Positions 33,372-42,407 of a stretch of 64,000 nt of DNA are shown here, in pieces (the stretch's first letter is position 1; each line of letters starts with the position of its first letter). Both the position numbers and the translations under genes were made by a program. The stretch lies in contig CBDCJB010000016.1 of the NCBI GenBank assembly GCA_965217605.1, positions 1 to 64,000 on the forward strand, given 5' to 3'. The DNA comes from JAYYZW01 sp965217605. Its GTDB lineage: Bacteria; Pseudomonadota; Gammaproteobacteria; Ga0077536. The notes under the pieces are model-generated. The model searched no databases. It had not been told where the DNA came from and worked only from the letters and a program-made list of their open reading frames with translations.

Positions 33372-34394
33372 TCAACCAGCGCGCGTCTTCATCCAGAATG
33401 CGCTCGGTTCCGAACGGGGATACACACGGCGCATCTCATCGATCTCGGGAAACACGTCCATCATCTTCTCGGGGTAGCGGAGCATCATGTAGTTACCCGG
33501 CCAGACAACATCGAAGCGATCGTTGAAAGCTAGAAATGCCTGGAGCAGATATTGCTCATTCCAATACCAGCCGGCGTCGAAATAATCGCGGGGATAGCGC
33601 CGAGGTAAGCTAACATCGTGGACGCTGACATGCACACCGTCGCCAAGGCGCGGCAGTATTTCCAGATACTCGTGCTGTACGTCGTTGCCTTCCCGCAGCA
33701 CGTGGCTTGAATCGATAAAGAGGATATCGTTGGGGCCGAGGCTCGTGAATCGCTCGAGGCCGACGTCCTGAAGTTTCGTCTCGATCAACTCAATGCCGGG
33801 CGCGTTGCGAAGAAACTCGGCGGGATATGGCTCGATCGCCGTAAGGGAGGCGGGTTGGCCTTCCTTCGTGTTTTCCGCGACCGCGTCCACGGCGAGCAAA
33901 GTCGACATTCCGGAGCCGATCTCCACGATCCGCGCGGGCTTCAGTTCACGAATGAAGGCGTAATAGGCATGGGCGTCCACCGCCATGTAGACGCCGTTAA
34001 CGAGATAAAAACCGTCACAGTCTTCGCCGGATTTCGCGATCGGATAACGGTTCCGAAATTCAACGAGGTATTTGCAGAACATGTTCTGCAAGACGTCGAG
34101 GCAGGGTTCGTCGTCGATATCGATGCCCGACATCGCACTCATTTCGTCCCAGAAATCCGGACTGAAATCCGCCTCGTCCGGTATGGGGGAATAATAGTGT
34201 CGGATTACCAGGTCCATACCGTTGTCGAACGCGATACGTTCCATGTCGCGTTGCATACCGAAACGCCGTATCACCCAGAAAACATAATGGATCAGCGGCA
34301 TAGAAAGGTATTGCAGAGCATTCCCGGCATACCTGCGGGCAAGGAAGTAAAGGCGTCGAAGAGCGGATTTCAAGATCTTGGCGTCGGATCGCAT
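33372..34394 (-). CDS. Class I SAM-dependent methyltransferase (Methyltransf_24 type), paralog 2
   Basis: A 340-aa protein close to the one at 24170-25222 over its whole length: IRHYYSPIPDEADF, GVYMAVDAHAYYAF, IVEIGSGMSTLLAVDAV, DILFIDSSHVLREGNDVQHEYLEILPRL, HDVSLPRRYP and NYMMLRYPEKMM. It ends at FWMKTRAG, without the extra tail of paralog 1. The two copies lie in opposite orientation about 8 kb apart and bracket the carbamoyl/sulfo module. The substrate is unknown. Confidence 0.9.
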   Translation of the reverse strand: MRSDAKILKSALRRLYFLARRYAGNALQYLSMPLIHYVFWVIRRFGMQRDMERIAFDNGMDLVIRHYYSPIPDEADFSPDFWDEMSAMSGIDIDDEPCLDVLQNMFCKYLVEFRNRYPIAKSGEDCDGFYLVNGVYMAVDAHAYYAFIRELKPARIVEIGSGMSTLLAVDAVAENTKEGQPASLTAIEPYPAEFLRNAPGIELIETKLQDVGLERFTSLGPNDILFIDSSHVLREGNDVQHEYLEILPRLGDGVHVSVHDVSLPRRYPRDYFDAGWYWNEQYLLQAFLAFNDRFDVVWPGNYMMLRYPEKMMDVFPEIDEMRRVYPRSEPSAFWMKTRAG

Positions 34395-34506
34395 GCCTCG
34401 AACCGCAATTATAGGGTTTCGCAGGCTCGTTCAGTATTCTCGTCCTGCTGGCACGTGCTCGGGCCAGCGCATATCATCCCGGTCGCTTCGCGCGAGGCCT
34501 GCTTCG

Positions 34507-35277
34507 ATGGAAGAACTAGCCGCCAACCAGCAGATTGTGTATTTGAATGAGCGGATCCTGAAAGATCATGGAGTTGACCTGAAGCGCGATGAAACTATTC
34601 TCGATTTTGGCTGCGGCTCGGGGCGACACGTCTACGAATACCTCGATCATGGCTATGAAAACGTATTCGGCTATGACGTTCAGCAGTACCTCGACCTGCG
34701 GGATCCCGCAGACAGCTCCCGTTTCCGATTCGATGAAACCGACCGCTTAACGCGTATCCCCTTCCCCGACGCCTATTTCGATTTCGTCTATTCCTATTCG
34801 GTGTTCGAACACGTGCTGGACACCGACCGCGCTTTTGGTGAAATCGCGCGCGTACTCAAGCCGGGTGGCGTCAGCTTGCACAACTTTCCCGCGAAATGGC
34901 GCCCGCTCGAACCGCATTTATTCGTGCCCCTCGGCGGCGCATTCCGGTCGCATGCCTATTACCGCTTTTGGGCCGCGCTCGGCATCGGCACCAGACTCGG
35001 CGGCGGATACTCCCGATCGGAGTTGAGCGCTAAATATGCGGAGTTCGGTCGAACGGGTTTGTGTTACCCGGAAGGGGATGAGATCGATGCGATTCTCGCG
35101 CACTGCTTCGACCGGCATAGCTACGTATCGGAGTCGTTCCTGCGCTGGTCGCCCGGACGTTCACGTTACCTGTACCCGCTGGTCAGAACGATCCCGATGC
35201 TCGAACAGGTATTCCGCTTCCTGCACACGCGCGTGGTCCTTCTTGAAAAGGCGCCGTTGCGTGGCGCAAGCGTGTAA
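34507..35277 (+). CDS. Class I SAM-dependent methyltransferase (Methyltransf_11 type)
   Basis: 256 aa from ATG 34507; an open frame exists upstream but belongs to the divergent spacer. The SAM-binding motif I is ETILDFGCGSGRHVYEYL, then GYDVQQYL, FDFVYSYSVFEHVLD and ARVLKPGGVSLHNFP. The C-terminal half has aromatic and Arg-rich segments. It is followed after 18 bp by another methyltransferase gene on the same strand. The family is broad; methylation of a sugar or of a lipid-linked intermediate is the natural guess here. Confidence 0.85.
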   Translation: MEELAANQQIVYLNERILKDHGVDLKRDETILDFGCGSGRHVYEYLDHGYENVFGYDVQQYLDLRDPADSSRFRFDETDRLTRIPFPDAYFDFVYSYSVFEHVLDTDRAFGEIARVLKPGGVSLHNFPAKWRPLEPHLFVPLGGAFRSHAYYRFWAALGIGTRLGGGYSRSELSAKYAEFGRTGLCYPEGDEIDAILAHCFDRHSYVSESFLRWSPGRSRYLYPLVRTIPMLEQVFRFLHTRVVLLEKAPLRGASV

Positions 35278-35295
35278 AACGCGCAATACGGCGCC

Positions 35296-35994
35296 TTGAA
35301 CATATCCGATCGCCGTTATTTCATCGATCGCGCGCGGCATGCATGGCGCCGATACCTGCTCCGCGAAGAGATCGAACGGACCTACCTTGACGTCGGCGGA
35401 CGTTTCGATAAGACCGCGTTCACCGAAGCACTTCGCCCCTACTGGGATCCATTCGCCGGCGCGGGCGCCGCAAAGTATCTGAATATCGAGATCTGGCTGC
35501 GGGAGGCGATCTTTCGCTACCTGCTGTGTGCTGAGGGCCTCGAACGATCTGGGCGCATCGTCGACCTCGGCAGCGGCGCCGGTTATTTCCTTTGGGTGTG
35601 CCGCGAATTCGGCCACGACATCCTCGGGATCGATATCGCCGGCGAGCCGATCTATGACGCCTGCGTTCATCTCCTCGACATCCCGCGCGTAGAGTTCCAA
35701 ATCGAGCCGCATCGGCCGATGTGCGATACGGGCGGCGAACTCGCGATGATCGGCGCATTCATGAGCTGTTTCGATCGCTACGAAGATGGCCGTACGTGGG
35801 GTACGGCGCCGTGGGAATTCTTCCTGAGCGACGCACGCGAGCGTTTGCGCACGGGCGGGCGGCTGACCATCAAATTCAACGCCGACGTTCGAACCGGCGA
35901 ACTGTATTCTCCTGGCGTCAAGCGCTTGTTCGCGTCGAGACCCGACTATCGCTGCCGCATCCTGATGGACTACGTCCTGCTGACCGCACGCTAA
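35296..35994 (+). CDS. Class I SAM-dependent methyltransferase-like protein
   Basis: 232 aa from a TTG at 35296, preceded by only 18 bp after the previous methyltransferase gene. Motif I is RIVDLGSGAGYFLWVCREFG, motif II HDILGIDIAGEPIYDAC, and later AMIGAFMSCFDRYEDG and RERLRTGGRLTIKFN. It would be a compact single-domain enzyme. There is no membrane segment. It converges with the 36010 gene with only 15 bp between stops. Confidence 0.8.
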   Translation: MNISDRRYFIDRARHAWRRYLLREEIERTYLDVGGRFDKTAFTEALRPYWDPFAGAGAAKYLNIEIWLREAIFRYLLCAEGLERSGRIVDLGSGAGYFLWVCREFGHDILGIDIAGEPIYDACVHLLDIPRVEFQIEPHRPMCDTGGELAMIGAFMSCFDRYEDGRTWGTAPWEFFLSDARERLRTGGRLTIKFNADVRTGELYSPGVKRLFASRPDYRCRILMDYVLLTAR

Positions 35995-36009
35995 CGCTAA
36001 GACGATCGC

Positions 36010-37641
36010 TCAGAACGGCGGCATGGGCATCGTACGTGGCGCCGCACCAACCGCCTCGGTTTCGACGACGATCGAGTCGGGCCCCTCTTTGTACCCTTGC
36101 GCACCACTCGCTTCGCGGAGATGCTCCGCGAAGAGGCGCTGAATCGATACGCTTCGCGCGTCGATTCCGGCCGCAACATTGGGCGCGCGGATACTGAAGT
36201 GCGTCGCGTAATTATCGACGAAGTCGCGCGGTTTCATTTTCTCCGGGTAGCGCGAGCGCGAGATGCGTGAACCGTGGTCCCCATGCATGACGAACGTCAT
36301 CTCGCCGAGCCTGCCCGAACTCGACAGCGTGGCGAGTAAGGCTTCGATCTTGCCGATCAGACAGCCTGTTTGAGCTGCATAGGCTTCGTAGTGCGAACGG
36401 CGTACTTCGGTGTACATGGCTTCGTTCGGATAGCGGTCGATCAGATCGTAGGGTATGTCCCCATGACGGATCTGCCGGCAGTTCGCATCGAGAAGATGCG
36501 GCGCATGAGGCGCCATGAAGTGCGCGAAGATAGCGTCGCCGTTACCCGCCGTGCGTATCGCCGCTGCGACTTCGTCGAACCATGCGGGAAAGCCCTGAAC
36601 GTCGAATCGGGAAGGAAACCGGGCTTTCCCCATGAGCAATACCGCGTAATTCGAGATATAGCTGTTCTCGAACGTCTTGAAGCTCGGATACAACAGATAC
36701 AGCGCTCGCGTCACCAACGAGTAAGGTAAATGGGGCGAGCGCGGGTCGAACGACTTGAAGGTCGTGCATACGGCTACGCCCGGTGCGGGACAAAAATGCA
36801 GGACGTCGCTCTGGAAAACCGAAACCGTGTAACCCTTGCCACGCAGCCATTCGAAATACTTGTCCGCGCTCAGGCTGACGACGTCGACGCGCGGATCGCG
36901 ATCGGTGCGCCGGTACTCGAAGTTCAAGGTGTCCGGGATCGAGTAATTAGTCAGGTAATGCCGGCTGTAGGTCTTTTCGTACAGCCTGAACCCATACGAT
37001 AGAAACATCGATCGGATGCGCGCGGACAGCTCGCGCGTTGCATCGATTTCCGTGGGCAACCCGCCCGCGGAGATGAGTTCGTCGAAGATGAAATGAACCC
37101 ATATCGATTCGCCCGGGGACGCTGAGCGATGAACGGTGCCGCGCTCGGATCGCTCCGATCCGGTGTCCGGTTTCGCCGCGAACAGCCCCGCGTTTTGCGG
37201 ATTCACGATACTCATGGCGACACTCGAGACCAGCGCAGCGCCGAAACCCGCCGCCAGGACCACGGAAATGTGACGGCGCAGGGCCCAGAAAAGCCAGGTG
37301 GTCATGGCATAGATGCCGAGGAGCGCACCGACGCGCGCAAGCTTGCTCATCCATGCCGGATTGGCCTCGTCGATGAAGACGAGCATGGAAATCACGCTGT
37401 TGCCGCCGAATCCGAGGTCGACGAAGGCGAGCGTTACGGCCGCCTGGAGCAGCGCCGCGAGATGCGCGCTCCGGCCAACCGCAGTTGCGAGCACGAAGGC
37501 AACCAGCGCGATAACGGCGAAGATCAGTGCGGTCTCCAGCGACAACAAGTCTGCCCCGAGTGTTGTTAGCGCTGAGACGAGCGACGTTGCGGCCGCGCAG
37601 AACACCAGCACCAGATCCGAATTTCGCAAAGGGTAAGGCAA
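36010..37641 (-). CDS. Membrane alkaline-phosphatase-superfamily (sulfatase-like) protein 1
   Basis: A 543-aa protein; the frame starts at TTG 37641, so the start is not firm. About five N-terminal membrane segments (residues 10-155) lead to a large domain of the sulfatase/phosphotransferase fold: metal-ligand Asp in IWVHFIFDELI, a Ser/Thr-rich TNYSIPDTLNF where the nucleophile is expected, HFMAPHAPHLLD and FVMHGDHGSRISRS with the Asp-His metal pair. No C/S-x-P-x-R sulfatase signature is present. The domain should be periplasmic and could transfer or remove a phosphate-linked group on the polysaccharide. It is a tandem paralog of the gene at 37675. Confidence 0.8.
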   Translation of the reverse strand: MPYPLRNSDLVLVFCAAATSLVSALTTLGADLLSLETALIFAVIALVAFVLATAVGRSAHLAALLQAAVTLAFVDLGFGGNSVISMLVFIDEANPAWMSKLARVGALLGIYAMTTWLFWALRRHISVVLAAGFGAALVSSVAMSIVNPQNAGLFAAKPDTGSERSERGTVHRSASPGESIWVHFIFDELISAGGLPTEIDATRELSARIRSMFLSYGFRLYEKTYSRHYLTNYSIPDTLNFEYRRTDRDPRVDVVSLSADKYFEWLRGKGYTVSVFQSDVLHFCPAPGVAVCTTFKSFDPRSPHLPYSLVTRALYLLYPSFKTFENSYISNYAVLLMGKARFPSRFDVQGFPAWFDEVAAAIRTAGNGDAIFAHFMAPHAPHLLDANCRQIRHGDIPYDLIDRYPNEAMYTEVRRSHYEAYAAQTGCLIGKIEALLATLSSSGRLGEMTFVMHGDHGSRISRSRYPEKMKPRDFVDNYATHFSIRAPNVAAGIDARSVSIQRLFAEHLREASGAQGYKEGPDSIVVETEAVGAAPRTMPMPPF

Positions 37642-37674
37642 CTTCGATCGATTCGCTGCGCGGGCGTACCGCCC

Positions 37675-39333
37675 CTAGAACTCCGGCATTTCCATGCGTA
37701 CGAACTCGCCACCCAGGTAGCGGCCGATAACGAACGCTTCGGTCATCGGTTCGGGCACACCGAACCCCATGAATTCGGCGAAGAGATCCTGGATCGAGGC
37801 AAACCGATGATCGATGCGTGGCGCAACCCCGGGCGATTTCGCGGCGAACAGGGAGGCGTATTTGTCCGCTAAATCGTCCTCGTTCAAATGATCGACGTAC
37901 AGGGACTCGGAGATCCGCGAACCGTGGTCGCCATTGATGACTACGGTTGCCTGGTCGAGCTTGCCGGCGTCCCCCAGCCCCGACATCAATTGCTCGAGCT
38001 TATCGACAACACAGAGCGACTGGCCGAAATAGCGACGGTATTGCATCGCCCGCGTCGCCGTGGATCTCGATCGGTCTTCGTAATCGTACGGGGCACCGAG
38101 GTTATAGGGTAACTCGACGTCGCCCGCGTATTCGCAGGACGCGTTGAGCACGTAGGGCGCGTGGGGAACGAGCAGGTGAACGAAATAAGCCTCGGCGTCA
38201 TCGGCATCGATGATCGTGGCCATGATGTCGTCGAACCACCTGGGGAAGGCATATCCGTCCAGCCATAGCGGTATCTGGTCGTGAGAAATCTCGATCTTGA
38301 CGACGTAATTGGCGATGTAATTCACGAAATAGCTGTTCGGGACGGACAGAAAAGCCTTGTGTAGGATTCTGAGCAGCATGAAGAACTTGACGCTGCCCAT
38401 CTCACCGATGTGCTTCGAGAACGGATTGAAAGACTCGAGCGATCGGCAACTCGCGACGAATTCACTCGTACAAAAATCGAGATGGGCCGTTTGAACGACG
38501 TTGATCCGGTATCCCTGGCTCGCTAACGATTCGAAGTACGGTTCCGCATTCTCTAGCGGCACCGCATTGCCCACGTAGTTATCCGCATCTACATCGATGT
38601 TTGTGAAGCTCACCTGGTAATTGAGCATGTCCGGTATCGAATAGCCGGACATGAAATGGCGGCTGTATGCCCGATCCCAGACGACGAAGCCAAAATCCTC
38701 GAAAAATCGATAGAGACGCGTGCGCAACGCCGCCGCTTCGCCGACGTCGTCGGGGATAGCGCCGGGCGCCATGAATTCGTCTAGAACCAGATGAATAAAA
38801 ACACCCGTAGATTCATTAGGCGACCGAACCGGTGTGCTCGTCGACGCAGGAACGAGCCGTGGTTCGCGCCGGTCTGCCATCGACTGTGTCAGTGGCGCGG
38901 CCAAGGTCATGGCAAATGCGACGGTAAAGAACGTCAGCAAAATGGCAGCGGCATGGTCACGAAGCACCCAAAGCGACGCATAGATCGCGCCGAACGCGCC
39001 GAGCAGGACCGCTATGCGCAGGGACTTGAACAGGCCCAACGGCCACTCGGCCGCAAATCCGGTGAGCCATGAAATCACCAGATTTCCGCCGAATGCGACG
39101 TCGCCGTAAACCAGCACCAGCAGCGCCAGTAGAAACGTCTTGAACGGCATTGCGCATTTGTGAATGATTGGACCGAGCAACGCGAACATCGTGCCGGTCA
39201 AAGCTAAGACCAACAACGGTTCGAGTTTGGTCAATGGCACCGCGTTGCTGACCATGAGATTGGCGGCGACGCCACCACCCGCAAACGCCGGTATCCCCGC
39301 GGTGACGAGTGCCCGTTTCGTCTGATCGTCCAT
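37675..39333 (-). CDS. Membrane alkaline-phosphatase-superfamily (sulfatase-like) protein 2
   Basis: 552 aa from ATG 39333 (MDDQTKRALV); an upstream TTG is less likely. The layout matches the gene at 36010: N-terminal membrane helices up to about residue 150, then FIHLVLDEFM, YSRHFMSGYSIPDMLN, HLLVPHAPYVLN and VINGDHGSRISES. Shared segments such as RAYSRHFMSGYSIPD and YSRHYLTNYSIPD show that they are paralogs. Two diverged copies side by side suggest different acceptors. The exact reaction is not known. Confidence 0.82.
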   Translation of the reverse strand: MDDQTKRALVTAGIPAFAGGGVAANLMVSNAVPLTKLEPLLVLALTGTMFALLGPIIHKCAMPFKTFLLALLVLVYGDVAFGGNLVISWLTGFAAEWPLGLFKSLRIAVLLGAFGAIYASLWVLRDHAAAILLTFFTVAFAMTLAAPLTQSMADRREPRLVPASTSTPVRSPNESTGVFIHLVLDEFMAPGAIPDDVGEAAALRTRLYRFFEDFGFVVWDRAYSRHFMSGYSIPDMLNYQVSFTNIDVDADNYVGNAVPLENAEPYFESLASQGYRINVVQTAHLDFCTSEFVASCRSLESFNPFSKHIGEMGSVKFFMLLRILHKAFLSVPNSYFVNYIANYVVKIEISHDQIPLWLDGYAFPRWFDDIMATIIDADDAEAYFVHLLVPHAPYVLNASCEYAGDVELPYNLGAPYDYEDRSRSTATRAMQYRRYFGQSLCVVDKLEQLMSGLGDAGKLDQATVVINGDHGSRISESLYVDHLNEDDLADKYASLFAAKSPGVAPRIDHRFASIQDLFAEFMGFGVPEPMTEAFVIGRYLGGEFVRMEMPEF

Positions 39334-39399
39334 CAATCGTTGCGCCTGCAAAATCGCGGAGCGAGCGGCCGCGCACGCATGGCGCGCAGCAGGGCTCGT

Positions 39400-40353
39400 T
39401 CACTGTATATCGCGATAGAAGTCCGCAGTGCGCCGAATCCCCTCCTCCAGATCGATCTTAGCCTCGAACCCGAGCAACGCTTTAGCCTTGTCGACGTTCG
39501 GTATTCTGAGCTCGATATCCTGCCCGGGCGCCGGTCCGAACTCGATGGAGGACGCCGATTCGAGGATGCGTACAACGGTATTCGCCAACCCGTAGATCGT
39601 TTCCACGCTCCGCTTGTTACCGATGTTGAACGATTCGCCGATCGCCTCTCGCGCCGCCATCGTGAGCAGCGTTCCGTCGACCATGTCGTCGATGTAGCAC
39701 CACGCCCGGATCTGCGTTCCTTCCCCATGAATCTTGATCGGTGCGTGCTTGAGCGCCTGCTGCACGAATATCTTGAGTGCGCCGGCGCCGACCTGGCGGG
39801 GCCCGTAGACATTGAAAGGTCGGACCACCGCTGTCGGTAGTCCAATCTCATTGAAATAAGCAACGGCCAGATGCTCCTCGGCGAGCTTGCTGACGGCATA
39901 CGACCAGCGCGCTGCGCCGACTGCGCCGATGACCGTCTGGTCGGTTTCCTTGGACGACAGCGCGTTCGATCCGAATACTTCGCTCGTGGAAAAACACACG
40001 ATGCGATCGAGATTGGTCAGGGATTTGGCCGCCTCGAGTACGTTGTAGGTACCGATAATGTTGACGCTCAGGGTCTTGGTCGGCCGCTTGATGACGGTGT
40101 CGATCCCCGCAATACCCGCACAGTGAACGATTAAATTCGCGCCCTCCATCCCGCGCGCAACTGCGTCGTAGTCGAGCACGTCGCCGTTGATCACCCGAAG
40201 GTTTTCGTGATCTGCAAACGTCTGATATTTGAGGGAGTCCCGCTCGAAGTTGTCGAATACGACGACGGCGTTGTCGTCAATCAATCGACCGATGAGCGCG
40301 GAGCCGATGAATCCAGCCCCTCCCGTGACGAAAATCGTTTGCCCTTTGATCAT
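39400..40353 (-). CDS. NAD-dependent sugar-nucleotide epimerase/dehydratase
   Basis: A 317-aa extended SDR: IFVTGGAGFIGSALIGRL, FDNFERDSLKY, CFSTSEVFGSN with the catalytic Ser/Thr, SYAVSKLAEEH with YxxxK, RPFNVYGPRQVG and IRAWCYIDDMVDG. This is typical of UDP-glucose 4-epimerase or decarboxylase-like SDRs acting on a nucleotide sugar. The substrate is not evident. The ATG overlaps the stop of the large membrane protein upstream (ATGA). Confidence 0.87.
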   Translation of the reverse strand: MIKGQTIFVTGGAGFIGSALIGRLIDDNAVVVFDNFERDSLKYQTFADHENLRVINGDVLDYDAVARGMEGANLIVHCAGIAGIDTVIKRPTKTLSVNIIGTYNVLEAAKSLTNLDRIVCFSTSEVFGSNALSSKETDQTVIGAVGAARWSYAVSKLAEEHLAVAYFNEIGLPTAVVRPFNVYGPRQVGAGALKIFVQQALKHAPIKIHGEGTQIRAWCYIDDMVDGTLLTMAAREAIGESFNIGNKRSVETIYGLANTVVRILESASSIEFGPAPGQDIELRIPNVDKAKALLGFEAKIDLEEGIRRTADFYRDIQ

Positions 40354-42221
40354 TCAAGCCTCTTCAGTTCGTACAAGTAGTAGTGGCCTTCGAGAAACGC
40401 CTGTCGATCGATTTCATAATGCGCTGGCGTGGATTCCATGTCGATGCGACCACCATATGGATGGCTCTTGTCCACGACAACGTATCTGATCTTCTCACTT
40501 TCGAGATAATTCCAGAAACGATCCGCATCCGACACCGTGGCCCCGACCGCTTTTGCGGGCACCATGTCGTTCAATAAATCCGCACGGAGATATTCGTTCT
40601 GATAGGAGAGGAACAGAACCCGTTCCCCGCGCGCCAGGCGTTTCAATTCCCGTGCCCGATGTAATTCGGGCAACCACGGCCTGTCTGACACGTAGCTTGC
40701 GTAGTAGGAAACGGCGAGCTGGATCCGATAGGCCGAAGCGGCGGCGAACAATAGACCCGTCATACCCAGCGTTCCGATCGCGAGGAGCGCGATAATCCGC
40801 CGCTCCCGGTCGCGGAACACGGCTTCGGCCGCATACGCGAAGGCGAACATTGCCATTGAGATTGCCGGGAAAAAGTAGCGCGGCGCCAGAATGGAAGGCC
40901 GCAAATACACCCATGCCGCGATGGCGAGCAGCGCACCCGCGAGCAAGACGAGGCTGCATTTGTTCTGCCAACGCCGCACGGCGAGGAAACAGGGCAATAT
41001 CAGCAGCCACCCGATACTGATCTGACCGTATTGCATTGGATAGCGCCCAAACGTCAAAGCCAGCGGATAGGTGGCCTGGATCCACGCAGTCGCGGCCTCC
41101 GCGTACCACACTTGCGCGGTCGGAAATTCGGGGGTCAACGGCTTGAATTGATAAAACGGGACGAAGGGATCACCGAACAGCACGAAGTTCTTGACCATCC
41201 AGCCCGCGAGGAAGACCGCCATTGCCGACGCGGCGCTGATTCCGACGTACTTGACCGCACCGCGCGAGTTACTCCAGAACATCCACAGGATGACCGTCGC
41301 GAGCGCGGCCGGCAGCACGGCAAAGAGAGAAAATTTCGCGATCAGCGCTCCACCGCACAAGGCTCCGAACCACGCGGCACCGGCACGGGCCTGCGTGTCT
41401 GACCCGAGCAGCAAGGTCAACACCGCCGCAACCGCGTATAAATTCGACACGAGGTCCGATTTTCCATCGAATGCAACCAACAGATAGGATGAACTGGTCA
41501 TTAGCAGCAGCAACACCAGCCACTTTCCGAGCGACCGAAGTCCACAGACCGCCCCTATCCCCCACATCAAGGTGAGTGTCGCGACGACGACCGGAACGAT
41601 CGTCGCTTTCGCAGCGAAATGCCCGACCGTTTCACCACCGAACAGATACATCGCCGCGAACGGCATTTCAGCCACATTGGACAGGACCTGAAACGCTTCG
41701 TACCCCGGCACGGGCGACAGGTCACCGGTAAACGCGACGAGTTTCGCCTGCGCCAGGTAATAGGCCAGCGCGTCGACGGCTGGCGGGCCGTAGAACGTAA
41801 TGAAAAGCGGGGCAACGCCACCGATTACGCATGCCGCCACGAAGAGTACGGTTGCCGTATAGACGCGATCGGTCGACCACGACCTGCGAACCGCCGCAAC
41901 ACCTGCATTGACCTCGCTCATAGTGACGAATTCACGCGCCGCATCCATCAGGCTACGCCGGCCGATCACAACTGCGACGACGAAAAACGTCGCTATCGAG
42001 ATCCGATCGAATAAACCGAACGCGGCGCAGAGCTGCATGACGACGCTCAAAACGAGATGGCCGATCGCGAATCCCAATCCGAGCCGCGCCACAAGCCCGA
42101 GGGCGGCCGGGAAACGCGAGCGGCGGATGCACTCCAACCCGAGCGCGAGGCTTGCGAGCGCAAACAACCCCGCCAGGGATACGGCCGCGAGCGCCAGGAT
42201 CAGCTTGAGTGCAACGCTCAA
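40350..42221 (-). CDS. Large polytopic membrane protein, possibly GT-C glycosyltransferase
   Basis: A 623-aa protein with about a dozen hydrophobic segments over the first 500 residues and a soluble C-terminal part (LHRARELKRLARGERVLFLSYQNEYLRADLL). The start at TTG 42221 is uncertain. The hydrophobic profile, with a soluble end that carries FWNYLESEKIRYVVVD, is like DUF/GT-C (ArnT/PMT-like) proteins that use polyprenyl-linked sugars in the periplasm. I could not find a clear catalytic signature. It could instead be a polymerase-like (Wzy) protein. The end overlaps the next gene by 4 bp. Confidence 0.65.
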   Translation of the reverse strand: MSVALKLILALAAVSLAGLFALASLALGLECIRRSRFPAALGLVARLGLGFAIGHLVLSVVMQLCAAFGLFDRISIATFFVVAVVIGRRSLMDAAREFVTMSEVNAGVAAVRRSWSTDRVYTATVLFVAACVIGGVAPLFITFYGPPAVDALAYYLAQAKLVAFTGDLSPVPGYEAFQVLSNVAEMPFAAMYLFGGETVGHFAAKATIVPVVVATLTLMWGIGAVCGLRSLGKWLVLLLLMTSSSYLLVAFDGKSDLVSNLYAVAAVLTLLLGSDTQARAGAAWFGALCGGALIAKFSLFAVLPAALATVILWMFWSNSRGAVKYVGISAASAMAVFLAGWMVKNFVLFGDPFVPFYQFKPLTPEFPTAQVWYAEAATAWIQATYPLALTFGRYPMQYGQISIGWLLILPCFLAVRRWQNKCSLVLLAGALLAIAAWVYLRPSILAPRYFFPAISMAMFAFAYAAEAVFRDRERRIIALLAIGTLGMTGLLFAAASAYRIQLAVSYYASYVSDRPWLPELHRARELKRLARGERVLFLSYQNEYLRADLLNDMVPAKAVGATVSDADRFWNYLESEKIRYVVVDKSHPYGGRIDMESTPAHYEIDRQAFLEGHYYLYELKRLE

Positions 42222-42227
42222 AAAGAT

Positions 42228-42407
42228 TCAGAAAATGTAGTCACGGTAGAAAAGGCGCCGGACCTCGACCTGGAATTCGGTAAGGCCGATCTCAGCGGCG
42301 AACTTTGTGGGCACTTCTCCGAGATAATCGGTTGAAAAAAACCACAGCACGAAAAGTCCAGCTAGATAAAGCACCAGCACACCGTGCATCAGGGTGCGCA
42401 TCTTCAT
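42228..42407 (-). CDS. Small single-pass membrane protein (59 aa)
   Basis: ATG 42407 overlaps the stop of the flippase-like gene (ATGA), which fixes the start; the longer open frame to 42500 is antisense noise. The sequence has one membrane segment (LMHGVLVLYLAGLFVLWFFS) and a short charged tail ending RLFYRDYIF. It sits 6 bp before the large membrane-protein gene. The family is unknown. Confidence 0.6.
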   Translation of the reverse strand: MKMRTLMHGVLVLYLAGLFVLWFFSTDYLGEVPTKFAAEIGLTEFQVEVRRLFYRDYIF

